DNA from: Jannaschia sp. Os4
GTDB taxonomy: Bacteria; Pseudomonadota; Alphaproteobacteria; Rhodobacterales; Rhodobacteraceae
Assembly (NCBI RefSeq): GCF_016820245.1
Contig: NZ_JAFCAR010000005.1
Span: forward strand, 124,001 to 188,000
Reading direction: 5' to 3'
Length of the DNA stretch: 64,000 bases
Position numbers and translations under genes: made by a program. Under the pieces are notes generated by a model. The model worked only from the letters and a program-made list of their open reading frames with translations. It did no database searches and was not told the origin of the DNA. This document shows, piece after piece, positions 17,220 through 27,640 of this stretch (position 1 is the stretch's first letter; each line of letters begins with the position of its first letter).

Positions 17220-19364
17220 TCATAGCCCGCAGCGGCGCTTGCGCGTCCGCCGCTCCTGTCCGCCGAGGCCGGCCAGCTTGACCGACAGCCCGTAGCTCGT
17301 GCTCGGCTCCAGCGCCGGGTTCGAGGTGAACCGCCGCTCGACGTCGAAGTCGACCGACACGCAGTCCGTCGCGTAGGTCACGCCAAGCCCCGCCTCGGTG
17401 GGGTCGTTGGTCACGAAGTCATACCGCCAGTTCGCGCGGCCCGTCCAGTCGCCCCCCAGCCCGTAGGACGCGTCGAGCGCCCATTCCGAGGTGTCGCGCG
17501 GGCGCCCCGCCGTCGCGTCGCTCTCCAGCCACGTGTGGCGGGTGTCGATGCGCCCCCGCGGGCCGGTCCAGCGCAGGATCGTCTCGGCCCGGTTGAAGTC
17601 GAGCTGGTCGTCGAACAGCGCCCGCGCCATCAGCCCGAACCCGCCCCGCCGTGCGTCCATCGACAGCAGCCAGTCGCTCCCCTGCCCGTCGAGCCCCGTG
17701 CCCGGACGGAACTGCCCCGGATCGCCGTCGCGCACCACGCGCCCCACCGTCCCGCCGAGGGACCAGCCGTCGACCACCTCGCGCCGGTAGCTCACCCCGA
17801 GGTTCACCCGGCTCCCGAGCTCGCGGCGGTCGCGGCCGGGGAAGCGGGACAGGGAGAACAGGTTCCCCTCGTCGAACTCCGGCGTGAGGCTGTCCTCGTC
17901 GGGGGGGTTCCGGCGCTCGTCGGGGGCGAGGATCAGCTGCGCCACCGGCTCCAGCGTGTGGACCGCCCCGTCCGCGCCCGTCCGCGTCATCGGGTAGCGC
18001 AGCTCGACCGCGCCGTAGGGGACGCCCCGCGTCAGCACGTCGTCCCCGAAGGCCGGGTCGTCCGAGATGCGGTAGGTGTCGAAATGCGCCGCCGCCTGCG
18101 TCGTGAACACCAGCCCGCCGCCCGTGACCCACGACCGCCGCCAGTCGAACGAGGCGGAGAACCGGCTCACGTCGCGCGCCCCCTCGGCCCCCGTCAGCCC
18201 CGCGTCGCGCGCGGTCGCGACCGAGGCGGGGCGCTCCCGGACCTGCCCCTGCAGCGACCACGCCCCGATGCCGCCGATGCCGGGGAAGTCGAAGCGCCGC
18301 TCCTTCACCACGTTGACCTCGCGCGAGGGCAGGAAGCGGTTGTCCTCGCCGGTCCGCAGCGAGTCGAACACGATGGCCTCGGCCAGCACCCGCTCGTCGC
18401 GCTCGACGCGGCTGACGGCGATGCGGCTGTCGAGGCGGTCCTTCTCGGTGATGCCGTAGTTCAGCAGGTAGGTGTCGTCGGTCACCAGCTCGAGGTCGAA
18501 GTCGAGCCGGTAGTCGCGCGGCAGGCCGAACGTGCCCTCCGCGAAGAGGTAGCCGCGCGCCTCGCCCGGCCGGATCTCGTCCGAGCCGAGCGCCCCGTTC
18601 ACCTCGATGGCGCCCGCGTCGAAGGCCTGCCGGTAGCGGAAGCCCAGCGAGCGGGCCTCGTTGGTCGTCACGAAGGGCGCGAGCGTCACGTCGCGGGACG
18701 GGCCGAGCGTGATGAAGTAGGGCACCGCGATCCCGGTCCCGAGCAGGTCGTCCGAGGTGACCGTCGGCGCGAGGAAGCCGCTGGTCCGCCCGTTCGTCGG
18801 CGCGGGCAGGCGCAGCACCGGGAACCACGCGACCGGCACGCCGAACACCTCGAAGCGGGCGCGCTCGAAGTAGATCTGGCCGGTCTCCTCGACATGGACG
18901 ACCCGGCGGGCGCGGATCTGCCAGATCGGGACCGGCGCGTCGGGGCAGACCTCGCAGGTCGAGGCGACCACCTGGTAGAGCTGCGTGACCCCGGTGCCGT
19001 CGCGCGCGATCTCGTTTGCGGCGAGCTGGAGCTGCCGGTCCAGCACGAGCCGCGCGCCCTGCAGCACGGAGGTCCGCAGGTCCCGCGACAGGGTCGCGAA
19101 CTCCGCCACCAGCACCGCGTCGCCGCCGGGGTCCACGACCTCGATCGGCCCCTCCACCACGAGGCGGTCCTCGTCGCGCAGGTAGGTCAGGCGGCGGGCG
19201 CGCAGGACGCGGCCGTCGGCGAAGACCTCCACGTTGCCGCTCGCCGTGAGCGAGGTCGCGTCGAAGCCGATCGCGTCCGCCACCAGCGAGGCGGGCGCCT
19301 GCGCGGCGGCGGGCGCGGCGCCCAGCGCGCAGAGCAGGGCGAGGAGGCGGAGCAGCCGGGTCAT
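17220..19364 (-). CDS. lptD: LPS-assembly outer-membrane protein LptD
   Basis: The beta-barrel half of the outer-membrane LPS translocon. It has 714 residues: a signal peptide (MTRLLRLLALLCALGAAPAAAQ), a periplasmic LptA-like jelly-roll domain (about 25-140, SLTASGNVEVFADGRVLRAR), and a C-terminal barrel rich in alternating aromatic and charged residues. Cysteines occur in a CEVC pair near 155 and near the C-terminus (ATDCVS, RRCGL) and could form the disulfides needed in LptD. The start ATG overlaps the lptG stop as ATGA; the long in-frame upstream extension is lptG sequence in another frame. Confidence 0.95.
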   Translation of the reverse strand: MTRLLRLLALLCALGAAPAAAQAPASLVADAIGFDATSLTASGNVEVFADGRVLRARRLTYLRDEDRLVVEGPIEVVDPGGDAVLVAEFATLSRDLRTSVLQGARLVLDRQLQLAANEIARDGTGVTQLYQVVASTCEVCPDAPVPIWQIRARRVVHVEETGQIYFERARFEVFGVPVAWFPVLRLPAPTNGRTSGFLAPTVTSDDLLGTGIAVPYFITLGPSRDVTLAPFVTTNEARSLGFRYRQAFDAGAIEVNGALGSDEIRPGEARGYLFAEGTFGLPRDYRLDFDLELVTDDTYLLNYGITEKDRLDSRIAVSRVERDERVLAEAIVFDSLRTGEDNRFLPSREVNVVKERRFDFPGIGGIGAWSLQGQVRERPASVATARDAGLTGAEGARDVSRFSASFDWRRSWVTGGGLVFTTQAAAHFDTYRISDDPAFGDDVLTRGVPYGAVELRYPMTRTGADGAVHTLEPVAQLILAPDERRNPPDEDSLTPEFDEGNLFSLSRFPGRDRRELGSRVNLGVSYRREVVDGWSLGGTVGRVVRDGDPGQFRPGTGLDGQGSDWLLSMDARRGGFGLMARALFDDQLDFNRAETILRWTGPRGRIDTRHTWLESDATAGRPRDTSEWALDASYGLGGDWTGRANWRYDFVTNDPTEAGLGVTYATDCVSVDFDVERRFTSNPALEPSTSYGLSVKLAGLGGQERRTRKRRCGL

Positions 19365-20446
19365 CCGTCCTCCAGATGCAGGATAAGGCCCAGCGCCGCC
19401 AGGATCGCGGCGGCGGGCGGGGCCCATGCGGCGATGGCGATGGGAAGCTGCCCGTTCTCGCCCAGCACCTGCGCGAAGTTGCGCAGGAAGAAGATCCCGA
19501 ACCCCGCGAGCAGCGCGGCCAGCACCATGGCGCCCGTCCGGCCCCCGCGCTGGTGGCGCATGGTGAAGGCCGCGCCGATCATCACCATCGCCGCCAGCAG
19601 GATGGGGTTCGCCAGCTCCATCTGCAGCCAGACCCGGTGGGTCCGCGCCGAGAACCCCGCCGCGTCGAGCCGCGCGATGAACGCGGGCAGCTCGTAGATC
19701 GGGATGGCCGAGGGGGTGCCGAAGCTGTCCCGGATCTGCGCCCGCGTCAGTGTCGAGGGCAGCGTCGCCTCCTCCGACAGGACGGCGTCCAGCTCGGGGT
19801 TCTCCGCCTCGTCCAGCGGCCACGTCTTGGCGTCGGTCAGGTGCCACGCGCCGACCTGCAGCTCGGCGCGCGCGGCGTCGGTCCGCTCGGTGGGGGTGCC
19901 CTCGGCGTCGAAGCGCAGGAACGTCGCCGCGAAGAGCACGGTGCCGTCGAGCGAGGCGCGCGAGGCGCGGATCACGGTCTGCCCCTCCGCGTCGCCTTGG
20001 CGGAGCCAGACGTCCTCGTCCGAGATCGACAGGGTCGAGGTGATGCCGGACAGGCGCGCCTCGACGCGCTCGAACGCCTTCTGGGTGGCGGCGACGATCG
20101 GGTTCACCGCCAGCAGCGCCACCACCCCGAGCAGCAGCGCCGCCGTCACCGGCGACCACAGCGCCCAGAGCGCCGAGCGCCCCGCGCCGCGCACCACCAC
20201 CAGCTCGGACGAGCGCGCGAGCCCGAGGAACAGCGCCAGCGTCGCCAGCATCACGATCAGCGGCAGGATCTGGTAGAGGGCGGCGGGCAGGTTGAGGGCG
20301 GCGAGGTGCAGCCCGTCGCGCAGCCCGCCCTCCAGCCCGCGCAGCTGCTCGGCGAGGTCGATGGGCAGCAGCAGCCCGGTGAACACGAGCGTGATGAGCG
20401 CGATCAGCAGCAGGAAGCGCCGCGCGATGTAGAGGCGCAGGGTCAT
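19361..20446 (-). CDS. lptG: LPS export ABC transporter permease LptG
   Basis: An inner-membrane permease of the LptB2FG transporter that extracts lipopolysaccharide and passes it to the periplasmic bridge. It has 361 residues of YjgP/YjgQ type: three transmembrane helices near each end (N-terminal RLYIARRFLLLIALITLVF, C-terminal MVLAALLAGFGIFFLRN) around a periplasmic beta-jelly-roll region. It starts at ATG 20446, overlapping the lptF stop, and overlaps lptD at its own stop, so translational coupling through the operon is likely. Confidence 0.95.
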   Translation of the reverse strand: MTLRLYIARRFLLLIALITLVFTGLLLPIDLAEQLRGLEGGLRDGLHLAALNLPAALYQILPLIVMLATLALFLGLARSSELVVVRGAGRSALWALWSPVTAALLLGVVALLAVNPIVAATQKAFERVEARLSGITSTLSISDEDVWLRQGDAEGQTVIRASRASLDGTVLFAATFLRFDAEGTPTERTDAARAELQVGAWHLTDAKTWPLDEAENPELDAVLSEEATLPSTLTRAQIRDSFGTPSAIPIYELPAFIARLDAAGFSARTHRVWLQMELANPILLAAMVMIGAAFTMRHQRGGRTGAMVLAALLAGFGIFFLRNFAQVLGENGQLPIAIAAWAPPAAAILAALGLILHLEDG

Positions 20447-21576
20447 GCCGCGGCCTCCGCCGCCCGGAGCCCGCGCGCCGCCCGCCGCCCGCCGGAGGCC
20501 AGCCACAGCAGCACCGTCCCCGCCGCCAGCATCGCGGCCCCCGGCAGGTAGAGCGTCCACCACAGGCCGGCGTCGTCGCGCGCGGCGGACTCGGCCGCGT
20601 TCGACAGGAGCTGCGCCACCACCGCCAAGGCCACCGCCCCGAGGATCTGCCGCCACAGGCCGAGCCGCGAGTAGGCCCCCGTCAGCATCGCCCCCAGCGC
20701 CATCAGCGGCAGCGCCGCCGCGAGCAGCGAGGCCGCCAAGCGGCTGTGCCCCTCCTGGAGCAGTTCCGCCGCGCTGGAGCGGGTCAGGGCGCGGGTCTCG
20801 GGCGCGGCGCGCAGCAGCGCGGGCGTCGACAGCTCGCGCGCGTCGGGCGCCCGCGCGTTCGTGCCCCCCGCGAGGCCGGCCATGTCGAAGGCGAAGTCGT
20901 CGAACCGCACCGTCAGCAGCGTCCGGTCCGCGAGGGCCAGCGTCTGCGCCATGCCGCGCAGCATCACGAGCCGGGGCGACTCCGCCCCGCGCACGAGGAA
21001 GGCGCGCTCGGCGGTGTAGGCGGTGTGCGAGCCCGCCTCGCGCCGGTCCTGCAGGTAGAGGCCCAGCATCTCCCCCTCGGGCGACACCTCGCGCACGTAG
21101 ACCGTGATCCCCGGCCCGAGGTGCAGGAACTTGCCCTCCTGCAGCAGCCGCGCCGTCACGTCCTCGCGCACCTCGCGTCCGCGGTCGGCCAAGGCGGTGC
21201 GCGAGGCGGGCACGAGGCCGTGGGCCAGCACCGCGACCATCGCCGCGACCGCGATCCCGAACACGCCCACCGGCTTGGCCAGCCGCCATGGCCCGAGGCC
21301 CGCCGTCTGCGCCACGATCAGCTCGGAATCCGCCGCCAGCCGGTTCAGCCCGTAGAGCGCGGCCACCAGCGCCGCGACCGGCAGCACCGACAGGATCACG
21401 CCGGGCAGGGCCAGCATCGTGAACTCGAGGAAGATGGTCACGCTCGACCCGTCCGACAGCAGCCGGTCAAACAGCCGGATCGCGCGGTTCACCCAGTAGA
21501 CCGCCACCAGCACGAGCGCGAAGAAGCCGAACTGCACCAGCAGCCGCCCCGTGAGGTAGCGGTCGAACACCGTCAC
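20443..21576 (-). CDS. lptF: LPS export ABC transporter permease LptF
   Basis: The partner permease of LptG in the LPS exporter and first gene of the lptF-lptG-lptD-surA-pdxA run. It has 377 residues with the family N-terminus FDRYLTGRLLVQFGFFALVLVAVYWVNRAI, six transmembrane segments and a periplasmic domain (about 130-260). The first start is GTG 21576; a second GTG two codons on is possible. It is divergent from pepA across about 185 bases, where the operon promoter should lie. Confidence 0.94.
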   Translation of the reverse strand: MTVFDRYLTGRLLVQFGFFALVLVAVYWVNRAIRLFDRLLSDGSSVTIFLEFTMLALPGVILSVLPVAALVAALYGLNRLAADSELIVAQTAGLGPWRLAKPVGVFGIAVAAMVAVLAHGLVPASRTALADRGREVREDVTARLLQEGKFLHLGPGITVYVREVSPEGEMLGLYLQDRREAGSHTAYTAERAFLVRGAESPRLVMLRGMAQTLALADRTLLTVRFDDFAFDMAGLAGGTNARAPDARELSTPALLRAAPETRALTRSSAAELLQEGHSRLAASLLAAALPLMALGAMLTGAYSRLGLWRQILGAVALAVVAQLLSNAAESAARDDAGLWWTLYLPGAAMLAAGTVLLWLASGGRRAARGLRAAEAAA

Positions 21577-21761
21577 CGCGCGCGCCCCGATTGCCGTGTG
21601 TGGTGCAGATCCACTCTGACGCGACCCCCATCCCGTCCCCCGTCCTTAGCGGGGGCGGGGGCGGGCGGAAACCCGTGACGCGACCCGCGCGCGCGACGGT
21701 GTGGCCATCGGCGCGTCCGCGCCCTACTCCTCCCGTGACCCTGACCCGCCGGAGCGCCCCC

Positions 21762-23228
21762 ATGACCGACCTCGCCCCCCTCGACATCCGCGACACCGAT
21801 GCCGACGCCCTCGCCGCCGCTGCGGGCGTGGTGGCGGTGATCGTGCCCGAGGCGGGCACCTTGGGCGGCGCGGCGCGGCGCGTGAACAAGCTGACGCGCG
21901 GCGGGCTCAAGCGGGCGGTCGAGTCCGAGGCATGGGGCAAGCTGTCCGAGGGCGGCGTGCTGGAGATCGGCTATCCCGCCGGGCTGGAGGCGACGACCCT
22001 CGCCGTGGTCCGGCTCGAGAAGCGGACCGCCGCCGCCGCCGCGCGCAAGGCGGGCGCCAAGCTGGCCAAGCTGCGCGGGTCGCGGCCGCTGACCCTCCTC
22101 GCGGAGGGCCACAAGGCGGCCGCCGCGGTGGCGCAGGGCGCGCTCCTGCGCTCCTACGACTTCCGCGACCACAAGACCGGCGACGCCGAACCGGCCGCCC
22201 CGATCACCGTCATGGCCCGCGACGCCGAGGCCCTGCGCGCCGAGCTGGACCCCCACGTGGCCCAGGCGGCGGGCGTGTTCCTCGCCCGCGACCTCGTCAA
22301 CGCGCCCTCCAACGTCCTGACCACCACCTCCTTCGCCGAGCGGCTGGCGGCGATGCGCGACCTCGGCGTCGAGGTCGAGGTGCTGGAGGAGGACGAGCTG
22401 GAGCGGCTCGGGATGCGCACGCTGCTGGCCGTGGGGCAGGGCTCCGAGAGCCCGTCCAAGGTCGTCGTGATGCAGTGGAAGGGCAGGGCTGACGAGAAGC
22501 CGCTCGCGCTGATCGGCAAGGGCGTCGTCTTCGACACCGGCGGCATCTCGCTGAAGCCCGCCGGCGGCATGGAGGACATGACCATGGACATGGGCGGCGC
22601 GGGCACCGTCGCCGGCGCGATGGAGGCGATCGCCCGCCGCAAGGCGCGCGCGAACGTCGTGGCCCTCGTGGGCCTCGTCGAGAACATGCCCGACGGGCGC
22701 GCCCAGCGCCCCGGCGACGTCGTCGTCTCCATGAAGGGCGACACGGTCGAGGTCATCAACACCGACGCGGAGGGCCGCCTCGTGCTGTGCGACGTCATGT
22801 GGTACGCGCAGGAGCGGTTCGCGCCCGTGGGCATGGTCGACCTCGCCACCCTGACGGGCGCCATCATCATCGGGCTGGGCCACGAGAACGCGGGCGTCTT
22901 CTCCAACGACGACCGCTTCTGCGACGCCTTCCTCAAGGCCGCCGCGAGCGAGGACGAGGGCGCGTGGCGGATGCCGCTGGGAAAGGCCTACGACGACCAG
23001 CTCAAGTCCCGCGTGGCCGACATGAAGAACGTGGGCGGGCGCCCGGCGGGCTCCATCACGGCGGCGCAGTTCCTGCAGCGCTTCGTCAAGGACGGCACGC
23101 CGTGGATCCATCTCGACATCGCGGGCACGGCCAGCGTCAAGGGCGGCACGGACCTGTCGCCCGCCGGCGCCACCGGCTGGGGCGTGCGCGCGCTCGACCG
23201 CATGGTGCGGGACGGCTACGAGTCCTGA
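21762..23228 (+). CDS. pepA: Leucyl aminopeptidase (cytosol aminopeptidase, M17)
   Basis: A two-metal hexameric aminopeptidase of 488 residues. The catalytic region has GKGVVFDTGGISLKP (near 252; metal and active-site lysine), the bicarbonate/active-site arginine region and the signature NTDAEGRL (near 331). The N-terminal macro-like domain begins LAPLDIRDTDADAL. I chose ATG 21762, with CGGAG before it, rather than an upstream in-frame start that is out of homology. It is divergent from lptF and followed four bases later by holC, a common proteobacterial arrangement. Confidence 0.96.
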   Translation: MTDLAPLDIRDTDADALAAAAGVVAVIVPEAGTLGGAARRVNKLTRGGLKRAVESEAWGKLSEGGVLEIGYPAGLEATTLAVVRLEKRTAAAAARKAGAKLAKLRGSRPLTLLAEGHKAAAAVAQGALLRSYDFRDHKTGDAEPAAPITVMARDAEALRAELDPHVAQAAGVFLARDLVNAPSNVLTTTSFAERLAAMRDLGVEVEVLEEDELERLGMRTLLAVGQGSESPSKVVVMQWKGRADEKPLALIGKGVVFDTGGISLKPAGGMEDMTMDMGGAGTVAGAMEAIARRKARANVVALVGLVENMPDGRAQRPGDVVVSMKGDTVEVINTDAEGRLVLCDVMWYAQERFAPVGMVDLATLTGAIIIGLGHENAGVFSNDDRFCDAFLKAAASEDEGAWRMPLGKAYDDQLKSRVADMKNVGGRPAGSITAAQFLQRFVKDGTPWIHLDIAGTASVKGGTDLSPAGATGWGVRALDRMVRDGYES

Positions 23229-23232
23229 CCCC

Positions 23233-23694
23233 GTGCCGGAGGCCGCCTTCTACCACCTGACCCGGCAGCGCCCCGAGGAGGCGCTGCTGGAGCTGATCCC
23301 CCGCGCCCGGGGGCGGGGCTGGCGGCTGGGCATCCGCGGCGGCGACGCGGAGCGGCTCAAGTGGCTGGACGAGAAGCTGTGGCTCGGCCCCAAGGAATCC
23401 TTCCTGCCCCACGGGCTGGAGGGCGGGGACCACGACGCGCGGCAGCCGATCCTGCTGGGGCCGCAGGCCGTGGCGAACGAGCCGCACTGCCTCTTCGTGA
23501 TCGACGGGGCCGCCGTGTCCGGGGACGACGTCGCCGCCCGCGACCGCGTTGCGATCCTCTTCGACGGCGGCGACGAGCGGGCCGTGTCCGACGCCCGCGC
23601 CCTCTGGTCCGCCCTCACCGGCGCGGGGCTTCCGGCCCGCTACTGGTCGCAGGAATCGGGACGCTGGGAGATGAAGCGGGAGACGAACGTCTAG
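23233..23694 (+). CDS. holC: DNA polymerase III subunit chi
   Basis: Clamp-loader accessory subunit that links the replisome to single-strand DNA-binding protein. The 153 residues cover the family: FYHLTRQRPEEALLELIPRA at the start, WLDEKLWLG, FLPHG, then the ARDRVAILFDGGDERAVSDAR strand-helix. It starts with GTG 23233, four bases after the pepA stop, so it is probably in the same transcript. Confidence 0.93.
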   Translation: MPEAAFYHLTRQRPEEALLELIPRARGRGWRLGIRGGDAERLKWLDEKLWLGPKESFLPHGLEGGDHDARQPILLGPQAVANEPHCLFVIDGAAVSGDDVAARDRVAILFDGGDERAVSDARALWSALTGAGLPARYWSQESGRWEMKRETNV

Positions 23695-23747
23695 GCGGGT
23701 TCCGTCCGCCCGACGGAACGGGGCGGGCCGCGCAACGTTTGTCCTTC

Positions 23748-23912
23748 ATGGGACGCCTCATGATCATCGCCGCGCTCGCCGCGACGCCCGCCCACGCGCT
23801 GATCCCGGTGCATCCGATCCTGCCCGACCTCCCCATCGCCGAGCCGCACGTGCCCGCGCCGGTGGACTGCGTCCGCGGCGACGCGGATCCCTGCGCCCCG
23901 GACCGGACCTAG
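23748..23912 (+). CDS. Small secreted peptide, 54 residues
   Basis: A short open frame with a clear signal peptide (MGRLMIIAALAATPAHA), leaving a mature chain of about 37 residues that is rich in proline (PVHPILPDLPIAEPHVPAPVD) and has two cysteines (C41, C49) that could form a disulfide. It is not recognised. It begins 53 bases after holC, and its stop codon shares CTAG with the convergent retropepsin-like gene. The signal peptide and exact fit before the neighbour favour a real gene, but there is no homology support. Confidence 0.55.
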   Translation: MGRLMIIAALAATPAHALIPVHPILPDLPIAEPHVPAPVDCVRGDADPCAPDRT

Positions 23913-24493
23913 CGGGTCAGGCGCAGGACGCCGTCCGCGATCTCGATCCGCCCGAAGCTGCCGAGATAGCTCATCCCCATGAGGGAGCCCGGCATCTCGC
24001 CGCCGTTCACCACCGCCGGGACGTTGCGGTCCACCAGCCCGCCCAGCCGCACCTCGTCGAGCCGCACGTCCGCCGTCCGCACCTCGCCGTTCGCGGTCAT
24101 CGCCCGCCCGAAGAAGCGCAGCTCGGTCGGGTCGATCCCGATCCGCTCCGCGTCCTGCATCGTCAGCACGAGGTTGGACGCGCCCGTGTCGACCACGAAC
24201 TCGACCGGCACCCCGTCGATCTCCAAGGTCAGGTGGTAGTGGCCGTCGCGGCGCACCGGAACCTCGATCGAGCCGCCGTCGCCCTCGGCGATCACGGCCT
24301 GCCGGGGGACGGCCTGCTCCTGATACCAGTTGTAGGCGACCACCAGCCCGCCGAAGGCGGCGACCCAGATGGCGAGGTTGTAGACCAGCTTGGCCGCGCT
24401 GCCCCGCCACGCCGCCGCGAAGGCCAGCACGAGCACGAAGCCGAGCAGCCCCATGTAGAGAAGGGTCGCGGTGTCGTCGCCGGAAAGGTCCAT
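23909..24493 (-). CDS. Membrane-anchored retropepsin-like aspartic protease (TIGR02281 type)
   Basis: 194 residues. Two transmembrane helices come first (about 10-30 and 38-55), then a soluble clan-AA aspartic protease domain with the active-site motif VVDTGASNLVL (D102-T-G). Such single-domain proteases would need to dimerise for a complete active site. The substrate is unknown. The start is taken at ATG 24493; an in-frame TTG at 24529 would add 12 residues. Neither has a strong ribosome site. Its stop overlaps that of the small secreted peptide gene. Confidence 0.85.
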   Translation of the reverse strand: MDLSGDDTATLLYMGLLGFVLVLAFAAAWRGSAAKLVYNLAIWVAAFGGLVVAYNWYQEQAVPRQAVIAEGDGGSIEVPVRRDGHYHLTLEIDGVPVEFVVDTGASNLVLTMQDAERIGIDPTELRFFGRAMTANGEVRTADVRLDEVRLGGLVDRNVPAVVNGGEMPGSLMGMSYLGSFGRIEIADGVLRLTR

Positions 24494-24557
24494 GCAGGGG
24501 GATATGTTCCCGAGCGGGGTCCCGCTCAAGTCCCGCGTCCCGATCCTGAACGGAAGG

Positions 24558-25163
24558 TTAACGCCAGCCGAACGCGCCCAGCACGCCGTCGATCACGAAC
24601 TGCACCGACAGCGCGGCCAGCAGCATCCCCAGCAGCCGCGTCGCCACGTCCACGCCCACCGGCCCGAGCGCCCGCTCCATCGGCCCGGCCAGCGCGAAGA
24701 GCGCGAGGCAGATGGCCAGCACCGCCAGCATCACGCCCACCGCCATGCCCGTCGCCGCGAGGTCCCCGCCGTCCGACAGCAGGATCATCGTCGCGATGGC
24801 GCCCGGCCCCGCGATCAGCGGCAGGGCGAGGGGGAACACGCTGGGGTCGGCGGGCGGCGCGTCGGCCTTCTCGCCCCGGCGCGCCGAGCGGCGCTCGAAC
24901 AGCATCTCCAGCGCCGTCAGGAACAGCAGCAGGCCGCCCGCAATGCGGAACGCGTCCATGCTGATCCCGAGGAAGCCCAGCAGCGCCTCGCCCGCCAAGG
25001 CGAAGACGATCAGCAGCGTCGCCGCCAGCGCCACGGCGCGCAGCGCCACGCCCCAGCGGCGGCGCGGCGTCATCCCGGCCGTGAGGGCCACGAAGATCGG
25101 CGTCAGGCCGATCGGGTCGATGACCACGAAGAGGGCCGTGAACGCGGTGATCGCGTCGCTCAC
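24558..25163 (-). CDS. MarC-family integral membrane protein
   Basis: 201 residues with about six hydrophobic segments and the family pattern: ALFVVIDPIGLTPIFVALT near the N-terminus, FLGISMDAFRIAGGLLLFLTALEM, then PLALPLIAGPGAIATMILLS. The transport role of MarC/UPF0056 proteins is not established; the early link to multiple antibiotic resistance was withdrawn. It starts at GTG 25163, overlapping the ABC-F stop as GTGA, so it is coupled to that gene. Confidence 0.9.
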   Translation of the reverse strand: MSDAITAFTALFVVIDPIGLTPIFVALTAGMTPRRRWGVALRAVALAATLLIVFALAGEALLGFLGISMDAFRIAGGLLLFLTALEMLFERRSARRGEKADAPPADPSVFPLALPLIAGPGAIATMILLSDGGDLAATGMAVGVMLAVLAICLALFALAGPMERALGPVGVDVATRLLGMLLAALSVQFVIDGVLGAFGWR

Positions 25164-27028
25164 GCCGCCGCCTCCGCCCGCTCCAGCGCCTCCGCGGCCT
25201 TCTCCCAGAGCGCCTCGGCCCGGGCGAGCCCGGCCTCGATCTCGCGATACTTCTCGTTCCAGACCTTCAGGTCGCGGGCGTTCGTGTCGTCGTAGAGGTC
25301 CGGGTTCGCCAGCTTCTCCGCCACCTGCGCCCGCATCCCCTCGATCTTGGCGATGCGCGCCTCGCATTTCTGAACTTCAGCGCGCAACTCCTTGACGGTC
25401 AACGGTTGCTGCGGCGCGGCATTGGCCTTCTTCGCCGGTTTGGCCTTCGGCTTCTCCGGCTTGGCCGCCTTCGGCGCGAGGCCCAGCAGCTCGCCCCGGT
25501 AGTCCTCGAGGTCGCCGCCATAGGGTGCGACCCGCCCGTCCTTCACCAGCCACAGGCGGTCCGCCACCAGCGACAGCAGGTGCATGTCGTGGCTCACGAT
25601 CACCACCGCCCCGTCATAGGCGGCCAGCGCCTCCACCAGCGCCTCCCGCGACGGGATGTCGAGGTGGTTGGTCGGCTCGTCGAGGATCAGCAGGTGCGGC
25701 GCGTCCAGCGTCGCCAAGAGCAGCGACAGCCGCGCCTTCTGCCCCCCCGACAGCTTCTCGACCGCCGTCTCCGCTTGGTTCGCGCCCAGCCCGAACGACG
25801 CCAGCCGCGCCCTCAGCCGCGCCGGCGCCTCCTCGGGGCGCAGCCGCGCGATGTGGTCCAGCGGCGTCTCTTCCAGATGCAGCGCGTCCACCTGATGCTG
25901 CGCGAAGTAGCCGATCCGCAGCTTGCTCGACGCGACCCGCCCGCCCTCGCGGACCTCCAAGTCGTCCGCCAAGAGCTTGGAAAGAGTGGACTTTCCCTCG
26001 CCGTTCCGCCCCAAGAGCGCAATGCGGTCGTCCTGGTCGATCCGCAGGTCAAGCGAGCGCAGCACCACCCGCTCCCCGTAGCCCACCGACGCCCCCTCCA
26101 GCCGCAGGATCGGCGGGCTCAACTGCTCGGGCTCGGGGAAGCCGAACCGCGTCACCGCCTCCTCCTCGGGGGCGCGCACGATCTCCATCCGCTCCAGCAT
26201 CTTCACCCGGCTCTGCGCCTGCTTGGCCTTCGACGCCTTCGCCTTGAACCGGTCAACGAAGCTCTGCAGGTGCGCCCGCTCCCGCGCCTGCTTGGCCGCC
26301 GCCGCCGCCTGCACCGCCCGCCGCTCGGCCCGCGTCCGCGCGAACGTGTCGTAGCCGCCCGCGTAGAGCGTCAGCTTGCGGTCCTCCAGATGCAGGATGT
26401 GCCCCACCGCGCGGTTCAGCAGCCCCCGGTCGTGGGAGATGACGAGCACCGTGTGGGGATACTTCGCGAGGTAGCCCTCCAGCCACAGCGCCCCCTCCAG
26501 ATCGAGGTAGTTCGTCGGCTCGTCCAGGAGCAGCACGTCCGGCTGCGCGAAGAGCACGCCCGCCAGTGCCACCCGCATCCGCCACCCGCCCGAGAAGTCC
26601 GACACCGGGCGTCCTTGGGCCGCCTCGTCGAAGCCCAGCCCCGCGAGGATCGTCGCCGCCCGCGCCTCCGCCGACCACGCGTCGATGTCCGCGAGCCGCG
26701 TCTGGATCTCCGCGATCCGCGCGGCGTCCTCCGTCTCCTCGGCCAGAAGCGCGGCCCGCTCGGAGTCGTGGGCCACCACCGTGTCCACGAGGTTGACCTG
26801 CGACGCCTTCGCCTCCTGCGCCACGCCGCCGACGCGGGCGCGGGCGGGCAGGTGGACGTCGCCGCCGTCGAGCGGCAGCTCGCCCCGGATGGCGCGGAAC
26901 AGGGTCGTCTTGCCCGCCCCGTTGGGACCGACGATGCCGACCTTGTGCCCGGCGGGGATGGCGGCGGAGGCGCCCTGCAGGAGCGGGCGCCCGGCGACCG
27001 AGAGGGTGACGTCGTCGAGGCGGAGCAT
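25160..27028 (-). CDS. ABC-F family ATPase (Uup/YheS type)
   Basis: A cytoplasmic protein of 622 residues with two ABC ATPase domains and no membrane segment, as in ABC-F translation factors that act in the ribosomal E site. Domain 1 has [10 protein letters not shown] (34-43), FSGGWRMR and [14 protein letters not shown]. The interdomain linker includes [20 protein letters not shown]. Domain 2 has [19 protein letters not shown] and [16 protein letters not shown]-terminal coiled-coil tail follows a Lys/Pro/Ala linker. ATG 27028 is chosen by homology; the upstream in-frame stretch is noncoding or antisense to ndk. Confidence 0.92.
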   Translation of the reverse strand: MLRLDDVTLSVAGRPLLQGASAAIPAGHKVGIVGPNGAGKTTLFRAIRGELPLDGGDVHLPARARVGGVAQEAKASQVNLVDTVVAHDSERAALLAEETEDAARIAEIQTRLADIDAWSAEARAATILAGLGFDEAAQGRPVSDFSGGWRMRVALAGVLFAQPDVLLLDEPTNYLDLEGALWLEGYLAKYPHTVLVISHDRGLLNRAVGHILHLEDRKLTLYAGGYDTFARTRAERRAVQAAAAAKQARERAHLQSFVDRFKAKASKAKQAQSRVKMLERMEIVRAPEEEAVTRFGFPEPEQLSPPILRLEGASVGYGERVVLRSLDLRIDQDDRIALLGRNGEGKSTLSKLLADDLEVREGGRVASSKLRIGYFAQHQVDALHLEETPLDHIARLRPEEAPARLRARLASFGLGANQAETAVEKLSGGQKARLSLLLATLDAPHLLILDEPTNHLDIPSREALVEALAAYDGAVVIVSHDMHLLSLVADRLWLVKDGRVAPYGGDLEDYRGELLGLAPKAAKPEKPKAKPAKKANAAPQQPLTVKELRAEVQKCEARIAKIEGMRAQVAEKLANPDLYDDTNARDLKVWNEKYREIEAGLARAEALWEKAAEALERAEAAA

Positions 27029-27152
27029 GGGTGGGGCGATGACCCCGCCCGCCGCCGGGGTCAAGGCGCGTCCGGGGCGCCGCGCGCGGTTCCCATCCCC
27101 TGCGCGCCCTGATAGGCGCGCGCCGGAATCCACACCTGACGGAGAGCGCATC

Positions 27153-27575
<423 letters not shown>

Positions 27576-27599
27576 TCCCGGCCCGCCCGAACATGACCG

Positions 27600-27625
27600 G
27601 AGGGCGCCCCGCGGGGCGCCCTTCC
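27600..27625 (+). terminator. Hairpin terminator after ndk
   Basis: Stem GGGCGCCCC / GGGGCGCCC with a GC loop, followed by TTCCT, 25 bases after the ndk stop. Confidence 0.7.
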
Positions 27626-27640
27626 TGCTAGAGGGGGGGG

